Numbered from the stretch's first letter, positions 1 through 7,643 are shown. The stretch is 25,248 bases of DNA from CAYGJN01 sp964350135 (GCA_964350135.1 CAYGJN010000028.1:1-25248), one strand, 5' to 3'. Numbers and translations are program-made. The notes: a model not told the origin generated them from the sequence alone.

Positions 1-690
1 AGTGTAATCTATTCTTTTTTGAGGTAGATGAAAATCTCTCGCCTCTAATAAAAATGTTCCTGATCCGCATAAAGGGTCTATTAAGATGACCTTTTTATTT
101 AATTTTGAAGCTAGGTCCCAAAGGAGTCCATAAGCAAGATGTTCTTTAAGAGGAGCTCTTGCGACTAAATTTTTAACACCTCTTTTATAAAGTTGCTCTC
201 CAGAAGTATTAAGAGAAATAGTAACTTCATCATTTTCAACTCTTACAAAAATTGTGTATTTATCAATTTCTTTTTTTTGGTAACTTTCTTTAATCTTAGT
301 TTTTTCAAAGTATTTTGAAATACCATCTTGTACTACTTCGTTAATTCTTTGAGTGTGAATAAGCCTACTTTTTTGTGATGTTGAGACGACTTCAATATGG
401 TTTCTCATCAAGTATTTTGACCAATCAAGTTTGCTAATTTTTTTAAATAGGGTAGGGAAGTCTCTTGCTTTAAATGTTTCAATTCTTAAAAGAATTCGGG
501 TTGCAGATTTGATAAAATGATTAAGAGCAAGCCCGTAGATAGTAGGGGCATTAAACTCAAGCCCTCCAGGTGAAATCTTAATTTCTCCTATTGGTTCTAC
601 TGCAAAAAGTTGCCATTTTGCTAATAATTCACTCTTAACAATCTCTTCCATATTAAGAGGGCAAATAATAAAAAATAATGAGCTTTTCAT
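1..690 (-). CDS. THUMP-domain class I SAM-dependent RNA methyltransferase, partial (N-terminal 230 residues)
   Basis: Reading the minus strand from ATG at 690 gives an open frame of 230 codons that runs off the window at position 1, so the C-terminal part is missing. The start reads MKSSLFFIICPLNMEEIV. A THUMP-like RNA-binding region follows at roughly residues 50-160, and the SAM-binding motif DPLCGSGT lies at about residues 205-212. Known: this order (ferredoxin-like start, THUMP, then a Rossmann methyltransferase with DPxCGSGT) is typical of the RlmL/RlmK-like family, which makes N2-methylguanine in 23S rRNA, and of relatives once labelled N6-adenine DNA methylases. The visible part cannot settle which nucleotide is modified. 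The gene is divergent from the RsmI-like gene, with only 57 bases between the start codons. No strong Shine-Dalgarno is visible. Family assignment is firm; the exact substrate is not. Confidence 0.85.
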   Translation of the reverse strand, partial: MKSSLFFIICPLNMEEIVKSELLAKWQLFAVEPIGEIKISPGGLEFNAPTIYGLALNHFIKSATRILLRIETFKARDFPTLFKKISKLDWSKYLMRNHIEVVSTSQKSRLIHTQRINEVVQDGISKYFEKTKIKESYQKKEIDKYTIFVRVENDEVTISLNTSGEQLYKRGVKNLVARAPLKEHLAYGLLWDLASKLNKKVILIDPLCGSGTFLLEARDFHLPQKRIDYT

Positions 691-747
691 GGGCCCAATG
701 TAGCATCTAAATCTTGAGAAGCAAGCCTCTATGGGGTAAAGAATCAT

Positions 748-1452
748 ATGAAAAAAATTGGAAAACTCACCCTTATTCCGACTCCTATTGATGATCAGGC
801 CATGATCTCACATGATGCTTTTGAATTACTTAAGAATTTGAACTTTGATAAACAAATCTTATTAGTAGAAGAACCAAAAGCTTCCCGAAGACGATGGCTT
901 AAGTGGGGCCTGCCTAGGGAGAGCATCGAATTTTTCAGGCTCTATAATGAGCATAACCAGGCCAATGAAGCAGCAGTTTATATTGAGAAGCTCAGACAAG
1001 GTAAAGACGTTTTACTTATGTCTGATTGCGGTTTACCTGCATTTTGTGATCCTGGGCAAATCTTGGTTGATTTATGTCATAGAGATGGAATTGAAGTGAA
1101 CTCGACAAGTTTTTCCAATTCAGTAATTTTAGCATTGGCCTTAAGTGGTTTTGAGCATAGAAGGTTTAGTTTTTTGGGTTTTCCACCTAGAGAAAAATCT
1201 GAACGTGAAAAGTTTTTTAATGAAGCTAGCAAGATAAAAGAATCGGTTATTCTTATGGATACCCCTTATAGATATAAGAAAGTCCTTTTGGAGTTGGAAA
1301 AGCATTGCGCGTCCCGTTATCTTTTTATAGGCATGGATCTTGGGAAAAAAGAACAAAGGCTTTTAAGAGGAAATATTAAAAGCATTATTCGTAATTCTAA
1401 TGATTTGAAAGGTGAATATGTGATTTGTCTGGCACCTCTTTCATTTACGTAA
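748..1452 (+). CDS. RsmI-like SAM-dependent methyltransferase (tetrapyrrole methylase fold)
   Basis: This 234-residue protein matches the RsmI branch of the tetrapyrrole methylase superfamily. It starts with an LIPTPI strand where RsmI has a similar TPIG segment. It has YNEHN at about 66-70, the SAM-binding loop SDCGLPAFCDPG at 92-103 (RsmI: SDAGTPxxxDPG), GFPPREKSER at about 144-153, and DTPYRYKKVLLEL where RsmI carries ESPHR. Known: RsmI 2'-O-methylates C1402 of 16S rRNA. The protein is shorter than typical RsmI (about 280 residues) and lacks the C-terminal extension, as in the short RsmI-like proteins common in Bacteroidota. It may therefore be a paralogue with another RNA target. The ATG at 748 is preceded by a weak GGGGT element. 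The stop at 1450-1452 lies inside the predicted promoter of the next operon. Confidence 0.85.
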   Translation: MKKIGKLTLIPTPIDDQAMISHDAFELLKNLNFDKQILLVEEPKASRRRWLKWGLPRESIEFFRLYNEHNQANEAAVYIEKLRQGKDVLLMSDCGLPAFCDPGQILVDLCHRDGIEVNSTSFSNSVILALALSGFEHRRFSFLGFPPREKSEREKFFNEASKIKESVILMDTPYRYKKVLLELEKHCASRYLFIGMDLGKKEQRLLRGNIKSIIRNSNDLKGEYVICLAPLSFT

Positions 1453-1472
1453 GAATCATTTTTTGGCATAAT
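1444..1472 (+). promoter_or_regulatory. Predicted sigma70-type promoter of the mevalonate operon
   Basis: A TTTACG hexamer (1444-1449) is followed, after 17 bases, by CATAAT (1467-1472), which is preceded by TGG, giving an extended -10. Transcription would begin near 1479, leaving a short leader before the GTG at 1497. The element overlaps the end of the RsmI-like gene and its stop codon. Its position supports starting fni at 1497 and not further upstream. It is a match by eye only. Confidence 0.4.
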
Positions 1473-1496
1473 GCAAAAATCTTAGCGGGAAATTTT

Positions 1497-2483
1497 GTGG
1501 ATAGAAAAAAAGACCATATAGAACTGGCATTAGAGGCCCAAACATCTAAAGCTGATAATAGATTCTATTATGAGCCAGCTTTAGGTCATCATAACTTAGA
1601 TGATATTAATCTTAGTGTTAATTTTTTAGGAAAAAAACTCTCAGCTCCCCTATGGATTTCAAGTATGACAGGTGGGACTGAAAGAGCAAAACTTTTAAAC
1701 CAAAGATTTGCTAAGGCATGTGCTAAATATGGACTTGCCATGGGTCTTGGATCTTGTCGGCCATTATTAGAAGATACAAAATACTTAGAAGATTTTAATA
1801 TTCGATCCATTTTAGGTGATCATACTCCTTTTTATGCAAACCTTGGTATTGCTCAAGTTGAGCAACTACTTATAAACAATCAAGTAGAACGTATTATTGA
1901 GCTTGTAGAGCTCTTAAAAGCAGATGGGCTTATCGTCCATATAAATCCTTTACAAGAATGGCTACAGCCTGAAGGGGATAGATTTTTAGCAAGTCCAATT
2001 GAGACCTTGAGACAACTTTGTAAACAAGTAAATTTTAAACTCATAGTAAAAGAAGTTGGGCAGGGAATAGGACCAAAGTCTTTAGAAGCTCTTATGGAAC
2101 TTCCTCTAGCGGCCATTGAATTTGGAGCATTTGGCGGGACAAATTTTTCACAAATTGAGTGGCAAAGACAAGATGAAAAAAGAAATGAAGAATTTATTGC
2201 TGTAGGTCATGATGCTCTTGAAATGGTTAATTTTTTAAATGAAATTAAACAAAGAAAGCCATTATTAAAGTGCCAAGAGTTTATAATTTCAGGCGGAGTG
2301 AAAACATTTTTAGATGGCCATTACCTCACTGAAAAGTTAGTGTATGCCGCTATTTACGGACAAGCATCGGCCTTTTTAAGATACGCACTTCAATCTGAAG
2401 AGGCTCTCTTTAGCTATATTGAGTCACAGATTCAGGGACTTAAAATGGCACAGACTTTTTTAACTATTAAAAAGGATTTATAG
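1497..2483 (+). CDS. fni: Isopentenyl-diphosphate delta-isomerase, type 2 (FMN-dependent)
   Basis: This cytosolic enzyme interconverts IPP and DMAPP using reduced FMN. The TIM-barrel hallmarks are present (numbered from GTG 1497): RKKDHIELAL at the start, then PLWISSMTGGT (51-61) in the FMN site, AMGLGSCRP (81-89), H148-x-N150-x-x-Q153-E154 for substrate and metal, QPEGDR (157-162), the phosphate-loop segment GAFGGTNF and the late SGGVKT. The length, 328 residues, is normal for the family. I chose GTG 1497 because an AGCGGGA Shine-Dalgarno lies just upstream and the family's N-terminal RKKDH follows at once; the in-frame extension to 1425 would overlap the previous gene and adds nothing family-like. 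It is the first gene of a mevalonate operon and is followed after one base by mvaA. The NPLQEWLQPEGD form resembles versions seen in Bacteroidota. Confidence 0.93.
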   Translation: MDRKKDHIELALEAQTSKADNRFYYEPALGHHNLDDINLSVNFLGKKLSAPLWISSMTGGTERAKLLNQRFAKACAKYGLAMGLGSCRPLLEDTKYLEDFNIRSILGDHTPFYANLGIAQVEQLLINNQVERIIELVELLKADGLIVHINPLQEWLQPEGDRFLASPIETLRQLCKQVNFKLIVKEVGQGIGPKSLEALMELPLAAIEFGAFGGTNFSQIEWQRQDEKRNEEFIAVGHDALEMVNFLNEIKQRKPLLKCQEFIISGGVKTFLDGHYLTEKLVYAAIYGQASAFLRYALQSEEALFSYIESQIQGLKMAQTFLTIKKDL

Positions 2484-2484
2484 C

Positions 2485-3810
2485 TTGAAGCAAGAGACCA
2501 TTAAAGGATTTTCAAAGCTATCAAAAGAAGAAAAGATTCAAGTGCTTGAAGGCTATCTTGGTACTGAGTCATCTTTAGAGAAAATTTTAGGTTCTTTTTG
2601 GCATAAAGATTCAAAAACCCAAGAGGTATTTGATGAATTCAGTGAAAATACATTAAGTAATTTCTATCTTCCTTTTGGTGTTGCTCCCAACTTTTTAATC
2701 AATAATGAATTTTATATGGTTCCCATGGTTATTGAGGAGTCATCAGTTGTGGCAGCTGCGAGTAAAGCTGCTAAGTTTTGGTCTACAAGAGGTGGATTTA
2801 GAACTGAAGTTTTAGGCACTGTCAAAAATGGTCAGATACATATTTTTTGGAATGGTCCAGGAGCAAAACTTCTTAATCTTTTTAGTAGAGTTAAAGAAAA
2901 TCTAGTTAATTCAATTGCAGATCATTCTATTAATATGAATAAGCGTGGTGGCGGTCTACTTAATTTAGAAATAAAAGATATGTCACATAAACTGGAAAAC
3001 TATTTCCAAGTGATCGCTAAGTTTGAAACATGTGATGCCATGGGGGCAAATTATATTAATACATGCCTTGAAACTATTGGTGAACAATTTCAAAGTTTTG
3101 TTTCTAATGAAAAAAGTTTTAGCGTTAGTGAGAAAGAAATAGAAATTAATATGTGTATTCTTTCTAATTTTACTCCTGAGTGTATTGTAAGAGCATGGGT
3201 AGAATGTCCAATTAAAGACTTAGACTCTTCTGGTCTTAATATGGATGCGCTTGAGTTCGCAAAAAAATTCAAAAGAGCAGTAGATATTACAAAAGTAGAT
3301 GAGTTTAGAGCAACTACTCATAATAAAGGACTCTTTAATGGTGTTGATTCTGTGGCCCTTGCTACAGGCAATGACTTTAGGGCCATTGAAGCATGTGGAC
3401 ATGCATATGCGGCAAGAAATGGTCAGTATCAAGGTCTTTCCCATGTTGAGTTAACTGATACTCATTTTAAATTTACAGTTGATCTTCCACTTGCGCTTGG
3501 AACAGTTGGTGGACTTACTACTTTACACCCCCTTGTAAAAGTATCATTTGACATGCTTGGTAATCCTAATGCTAAGACTTTAATGAGTATTATGGTTAGT
3601 ACTGGTCTTGCCCAAAATTTTGCAGCTATCAAGAGTTTGGTGACAACAGGTATACAAAAAGGGCATATGAAAATGCACCTTCTTAATATTTTGCATTCAT
3701 TAGGTGCAAGTGAAGAAGAAAAACTGATTGTACGTGATCATTTTTCAAACAGATCTGTCTCATATACGGCAGTAAGAGATTGCTTAAATTCTTTTCGTTC
3801 TAAACAGTAG
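2485..3810 (+). CDS. mvaA: Hydroxymethylglutaryl-CoA reductase, class II type
   Basis: This enzyme reduces HMG-CoA to mevalonate, the committed step of the mevalonate pathway. The 441-residue protein has the class II layout without membrane anchors. Visible active-site elements are EES at 84-86 (catalytic Glu), DAMGANYINTCLETI at 184-198, HNKG with Lys281, TGNDFRAIEA with Asp297, and GHM with His394. The Lys-Asp-His spacing parallels the Lys267/Asp283/His381 triad of the Pseudomonas mevalonii enzyme. The start is TTG at 2485, one base after the fni stop, with an AAAAGGA Shine-Dalgarno inside the end of fni; this indicates translational linkage. Known class II enzymes include oxidative (mevalonate-degrading) and biosynthetic members. 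Here the neighbouring kinases and decarboxylase point to biosynthesis. NADH or NADPH preference cannot be read from the sequence. Confidence 0.93.
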   Translation: MKQETIKGFSKLSKEEKIQVLEGYLGTESSLEKILGSFWHKDSKTQEVFDEFSENTLSNFYLPFGVAPNFLINNEFYMVPMVIEESSVVAAASKAAKFWSTRGGFRTEVLGTVKNGQIHIFWNGPGAKLLNLFSRVKENLVNSIADHSINMNKRGGGLLNLEIKDMSHKLENYFQVIAKFETCDAMGANYINTCLETIGEQFQSFVSNEKSFSVSEKEIEINMCILSNFTPECIVRAWVECPIKDLDSSGLNMDALEFAKKFKRAVDITKVDEFRATTHNKGLFNGVDSVALATGNDFRAIEACGHAYAARNGQYQGLSHVELTDTHFKFTVDLPLALGTVGGLTTLHPLVKVSFDMLGNPNAKTLMSIMVSTGLAQNFAAIKSLVTTGIQKGHMKMHLLNILHSLGASEEEKLIVRDHFSNRSVSYTAVRDCLNSFRSKQ

Positions 3811-3818
3811 GGGATACT

Positions 3819-4805
3819 TTGGATCAATTTGTTGGCAACCAAGTTTTTTATGGTCATGGAAAATTACTCCTAAGTTCTGAGTACTTTGTTCTTGATGGTG
3901 CACTTGCGTTGGCGCTTCCCACTCAATATGGTCAAAAATTAGTTGTTGATTATAAAAAAAGCTTTTCGCCGTATCTACATTGGCAAGGTTTTGATTGTAA
4001 TAATAATAAATGGTTTGATGCTAAGTTTGAGTTTTGGCATTTTGAACTTAAAGACACTGAACCTACAAAAGAGAATTTATTATTACAAAAAATTCTTCGC
4101 AATGTTAGAAAACAAAATGCTCATTTTTTAAGAGATGACGATACTATTGTTTCTGTTAACACCTTTCTTGAATTTCCGATTAATTGGGGACTAGGTAGTA
4201 GCTCAACATTAATTTATAATATTGCTCAATGGGCCTATATAAGTCCCTTTGAGTTACAATTTAATACACTGGGTGGCTCAGGGTATGATATTGCATGTGC
4301 TCAATCTGAAGGCCCAATTGTTTATGAAAGAAAATCTGGAGTTAGCCCTCACTGGTCTCCGATTAATTTTGATCCATCTTTTAAAGAAAATATTTACTTT
4401 ATTTATACTGAAAAAAAACAAGAAACATCTAAAGCTATTGAGTTTTATAAAAAAAATAGTCCTGATGAGAAAGCAGAATTGTTAACAAAGTTAACAAGCC
4501 TAACTCAAGAGATGATTAATGTTAAAAGTCTTGAAGAGTTTGAGTTTCTAATAGCAGGTCATGAAACTCTTATTAGCCAGTCTCTTAAAATGAAAAAAGT
4601 GAAAGATAAATATTTTGCTGATTATTGGGGAGAGGTTAAATCTCTAGGAGCTTGGGGTGGAGATTTTGTTTTGGTAACTAGCTTAAAAAATGAAGATGAA
4701 ACTAAGCAATATTTTAAAGACCGTGGCTTTAATACAGTATTAACTTATAACGAAATGATAAAGTCTAACGATGAATCCCAACGTGCAAGTAAATTTCTCC
4801 ACTGA
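3819..4805 (+). CDS. GYDIA-family GHMP kinase, probable phosphomevalonate kinase
   Basis: This is a 328-residue GHMP-superfamily kinase. The first motif, GKLLLSSEYFVLDGALALALP (split here at about residues 14-34), resembles the GKLxxxGEYxVLDG start of phosphomevalonate kinases. The ATP loop WGLGSSST is at 123-130. GSGYDIACAQ at 153-162 contains the GYDIA signature, and LGAWGGDFVLVTS at 276-288 is motif 3, with a GGD ending like the GGGD of phosphomevalonate kinases. Known: NCBI-style annotation recognises a GYDIA family of GHMP kinases, often in Bacteroidota, without an assigned substrate. Inference: because mvk and mvaD are both present beside it and no other kinase is, this gene most likely performs mevalonate-5-phosphate phosphorylation. 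It begins at TTG 3819 after an AGGGGA element and overlaps mvaD by 35 bases. Confidence 0.82.
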   Translation: MDQFVGNQVFYGHGKLLLSSEYFVLDGALALALPTQYGQKLVVDYKKSFSPYLHWQGFDCNNNKWFDAKFEFWHFELKDTEPTKENLLLQKILRNVRKQNAHFLRDDDTIVSVNTFLEFPINWGLGSSSTLIYNIAQWAYISPFELQFNTLGGSGYDIACAQSEGPIVYERKSGVSPHWSPINFDPSFKENIYFIYTEKKQETSKAIEFYKKNSPDEKAELLTKLTSLTQEMINVKSLEEFEFLIAGHETLISQSLKMKKVKDKYFADYWGEVKSLGAWGGDFVLVTSLKNEDETKQYFKDRGFNTVLTYNEMIKSNDESQRASKFLH

Positions 4806-5841
4806 TAAAGATTATTTTAAATCAACTTGGAGAGCTCCATCTAATATTGCTTTTACTAAGTATTGGGGTAAAAAAGATTTTCAAATACCGCAAAATCCTT
4901 CTCTTAGTATGTCATTAAGCAATTGCTTTACAGAGACAGGAATTGAGTTTGTTAAAAATAATGATAATTCTTCATTGCTTGCTAGTTTTATTTTTGAAGG
5001 CAAAGAAAAGCCTGAATTTGCTGCTCGTATTTTAAAGTATCTAGAGTATCTTCTTCAGTATATCCCTGAGCTTAATCATTACAAACTTAAGATAAGTTCT
5101 AAAAATTCATTTCCGCATTCTTCTGGTATTGCATCAAGTGCGTCAGCATTTTCTGCACTTGCACTAGCAATTACAGACTTTGAGTTTAGATTTTTAAATA
5201 AAATTAAAAAAGAGGATCTTTCTAAGAGGGCCAGCTTTCTCGCAAGGCTAGGCTCTGGTAGTGCTGCTCGGTCAGTATATGGTGGATTTTGCTTATGGGG
5301 TAAGCTTACAGAAACAATGGGCTCTAATGAATATGCTGAGGCCATTATAAAATTTCATAATAATTTCAATTCACTTTGTGATGCAATATTAGTTGTCGAT
5401 AAGGATGAAAAAGAAGTATCAAGCTCACTTGGTCATCAATTAATGAATGAATCTTCTTATGCTGCTGCTCGTTTTATTGAGGCCAAACTTAATACAAAAA
5501 AACTTTTTGATATACTGGAGCATGGAGACAAGACTAAGTTTTTTGAACTTATTGAAAAAGAAGCACTCTCTCTTCATGGACTAATGTTATTATCTACTCC
5601 ACCTTTTATTCTCCTTAAGCCTCCCAGTCTTGAATTAATAAAAAAGATTACAAGAAAAAGAGAGGTTGATGGTTTAATGATCGGCTATACAATCGATGCA
5701 GGACCAAATATTCATTTGATCTATTTTAAGGAAGATGAACTTGATGTGAAAAAATTTATTGAGAAAGAGTGTTTTAGGCTTTATGAGTCTGTTATTTATA
5801 ATGAAATGAGCCTAGGTCCAACAAGATTAGAAAATGAGTAA
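4771..5841 (+). CDS. mvaD: Diphosphomevalonate decarboxylase
   Basis: This enzyme performs ATP-dependent decarboxylation of mevalonate-5-diphosphate to IPP. The 356-residue GHMP-fold protein has the family's signature N-terminus APSNIAFTKYWGKK (22-35), then PQNPSLSMSLS (40-50), the ATP loop SSGIASSASAFSALALA (117-133), GSGSAARSVYGGF with Arg167 (161-173), and IDAGPNIH with the catalytic Asp at 309. The length is slightly above the usual 320-340. The ATG at 4771 has no clear Shine-Dalgarno and sits inside the end of the upstream kinase gene, so translation is probably coupled; a somewhat later start within the first 12 codons is possible. The last eight bases overlap the mvk start. Confidence 0.93.
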   Translation: MNPNVQVNFSTDKDYFKSTWRAPSNIAFTKYWGKKDFQIPQNPSLSMSLSNCFTETGIEFVKNNDNSSLLASFIFEGKEKPEFAARILKYLEYLLQYIPELNHYKLKISSKNSFPHSSGIASSASAFSALALAITDFEFRFLNKIKKEDLSKRASFLARLGSGSAARSVYGGFCLWGKLTETMGSNEYAEAIIKFHNNFNSLCDAILVVDKDEKEVSSSLGHQLMNESSYAAARFIEAKLNTKKLFDILEHGDKTKFFELIEKEALSLHGLMLLSTPPFILLKPPSLELIKKITRKREVDGLMIGYTIDAGPNIHLIYFKEDELDVKKFIEKECFRLYESVIYNEMSLGPTRLENE

Positions 5842-6760
5842 AACGAGTTTTAATTCAAAGATTTTATTATTTGGTGAATACAGTGTTATTTATGATTCAT
5901 CAGCACTTACGATTCCTTATTCTCTTTTCTCGGGAAGCCTAGTTTTTCCTGATCATTCTGCGAATAATTATAAAGTACAAGAGTCAAATGAAGAACTAAA
6001 GGCCTTTGCTCAATTTTTAAAACGTTCAGATCATAATGGTGAGATTAATTTAAGTGAATATATTAATCTTGGTGACCTTCAATTTGATATAGAACAGGGG
6101 TTATACTTTAACTCGTCTATTCCTCAAGGGTATGGGCTGGGTAGTTCTGGTGCATTATGTGCTGCAATTTATGATGCATATAAAATTAAAGAAATTGATA
6201 CTGAGATTGATCTTTTAAAGCGTGTTTTTGGATTTATGGAATCTCATTTCCATGGTTCAAGCTCTGGATTTGATCCTCTTATTAGCTATCTTGGTATTCC
6301 ATTACTTCTTTGTGAAAATAAAACAATTGAAAAGATTAATCTTAGCTCATCTCAACAAGGAGACGGAGCACTATTTTTGCTTAATACGGCAAGAGCAAGA
6401 AGAACTGAGCCTCTAGTGAATTTATTTTTGGAGAAATGCCGTCAGCCTGAATTTGAAATATTTATTAGAACTAAATATTTTAAGGCCACAAATAATTGTA
6501 TTGATAATTTTTTGAAAAAAGATTTTGACTCTCTCTATTCCTCTTTTTCACTTGTTTCAAAATACCAATATGAAGAATTTCTACCAATGATTCCGAAAAT
6601 GCAAAGAGAGCTTTGGGAAAATGGTTTATCAAATGATCTTTTCTCGCTTAAACTTTGCGGTGCTGGTGGGGGAGGCTTTATTCTTGGAATTACAAAAGAC
6701 TTCCAACAAACTAAAAACCTACTTAAAGACTTTGAGTTAAGATCAATCTGGAAATTCTAA
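5834..6760 (+). CDS. mvk: Mevalonate kinase (GHMP superfamily)
   Basis: This enzyme phosphorylates mevalonate at the 5-hydroxyl with ATP. The 308-residue protein shows all three GHMP motifs: SKILLFGEYSVIYDSSALTIP (8-28, broadly), PQGYGLGSSGALCAA (97-111) and LCGAGGGGFILGIT (274-287). SSSGFDPLIS holds the presumed catalytic Asp at 147. The GEYSVIY start and the GAGGGG motif fit mevalonate kinase better than phosphomevalonate kinase, but only assays would separate the two kinases of this operon for certain. Its ATG lies in the last eight bases of mvaD (ATGAGTAA shared), a coupling overlap. It is the last gene of the operon and meets the minus-strand crotonase gene tail to tail with a four-base overlap, leaving no room for a separate terminator. 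Confidence 0.87.
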   Translation: MSKTSFNSKILLFGEYSVIYDSSALTIPYSLFSGSLVFPDHSANNYKVQESNEELKAFAQFLKRSDHNGEINLSEYINLGDLQFDIEQGLYFNSSIPQGYGLGSSGALCAAIYDAYKIKEIDTEIDLLKRVFGFMESHFHGSSSGFDPLISYLGIPLLLCENKTIEKINLSSSQQGDGALFLLNTARARRTEPLVNLFLEKCRQPEFEIFIRTKYFKATNNCIDNFLKKDFDSLYSSFSLVSKYQYEEFLPMIPKMQRELWENGLSNDLFSLKLCGAGGGGFILGITKDFQQTKNLLKDFELRSIWKF

Positions 6761-7554
6761 GCTTCTGCAGCTTCTTTTTGCGCAGAAAATAGTCTTGAAA
6801 AATTTCTAGCACTTATAAATTTATTCTTTTCTTTCTTGAAATCATTTGTCATAAGAGATGCACTGGCTATCTTTGTTTCTATCTCGAGTGCATAATTTAT
6901 TTTTTCAGAGATTGTTTCAAGAAATGCTCGTTTGGTTTGAATTCGAGAAACAGGTGATTGTTCTTTTATAGTAAGAAGAAGTTCATCTAGTTCTGCTTGC
7001 TCTTCACAAACTTCATGAATTAGGCCTTCGCTGAAAAGATTATTCCCTGAAATAGTTTTGTTAAGAAGAATCCAATGCTTGGCCTTATTAGACCCAATAA
7101 GGGCCTCAAGAAAACCAATACCTCCACAAACAGGTGCAAGTCCTAATTGAAGATGGTTCCATGAGACATTAGCATTTTTTGAAGAAACCCTTATATCAGC
7201 TCCCAAAATCAACTCGCTTCCTAGTGCACTACATTTTGAACCTATATCGCAAATGACTGTTTGAGGTAGATAGAGCATACCCATAATTAACTTTCTAAAA
7301 CTTGTTACAAAATTATTCATTTTGTCTGAATCATACGAGTGCAATTCTTTTGAATCAAAGTAAGGCAGAAATTCATCTTGATTACTTTTTATATAGATAC
7401 TTGCAATCTCTAATTTGTTTGATGTCCATGCAAACAAAGATTCAAGTTCAAAAACAAGTTCTGTAGAGATATTCGATTTTAGAATAACTCCTAAACTTGC
7501 AGTTTCTTTGTTGAGTTCAATATCGATAGTTTTGTAGTTAAACTGTGCAGCCAT
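6757..7554 (-). CDS. Divergent enoyl-CoA hydratase/isomerase (crotonase) family protein
   Basis: This 265-residue protein has a crotonase fold. The recognisable core runs from about residue 100 (VICDIGSKCSALGSELILGADIRVSS) through ANVSWNHLQLGLAPVCGGIGFLEALIG to LFSEGLIHEV, matching GGGxELALxCDxRxA, AxFxxPExxLGLxPxxGG and AxxxGLVxxV. Known hydratases use two glutamates. Here the one in SELI (about 114) is kept, but the second, in the PE position, is His (about 134). The oxyanion-hole AGxD near residue 65 is degenerate (YFDSKEL) and GGG reads ALG. It may therefore catalyse a different crotonase reaction or be non-catalytic. The start at ATG 7554 is favoured by an AAGGAAGG Shine-Dalgarno four bases upstream; an in-frame ATG at 7575 lacks one. 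Its true substrate is unknown. Confidence 0.8.
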   Translation of the reverse strand: MAAQFNYKTIDIELNKETASLGVILKSNISTELVFELESLFAWTSNKLEIASIYIKSNQDEFLPYFDSKELHSYDSDKMNNFVTSFRKLIMGMLYLPQTVICDIGSKCSALGSELILGADIRVSSKNANVSWNHLQLGLAPVCGGIGFLEALIGSNKAKHWILLNKTISGNNLFSEGLIHEVCEEQAELDELLLTIKEQSPVSRIQTKRAFLETISEKINYALEIETKIASASLMTNDFKKEKNKFISARNFSRLFSAQKEAAEA

Positions 7555-7613
7555 TTTCCTTCCTTGGTTTGGCATAAAAAGGTCTGAATCTTTAAGACTT
7601 TCCTTCCAGATTT

Positions 7614-7643
7614 ATTGTTTCAATCTAGAGTTTGGTCTGTAAA
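7614..7643 (-). promoter_or_regulatory. Possible weak promoter of the crotonase gene
   Basis: On the minus strand a TTTACA hexamer (7638-7643) is followed after 18 bases by AACAAT (7614-7619). This lies in the gap between trxB and the crotonase gene. The -10 is a poor match, and read-through from trxB is equally possible. No convincing hairpin terminator is visible in this gap. Confidence 0.2.

Noticed and set aside
1425..1496. N-terminal extension of fni back to an ATG at 1425
   Set aside because: It overlaps the RsmI-like gene, adds residues foreign to the family and lies upstream of the predicted promoter; GTG 1497 has a Shine-Dalgarno and is followed directly by the conserved RKKDH.
7555..7575. 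Upstream ATG for the crotonase gene
   Set aside because: The strong AAGGAAGG lies between it and ATG 7554, so the downstream start is better placed.
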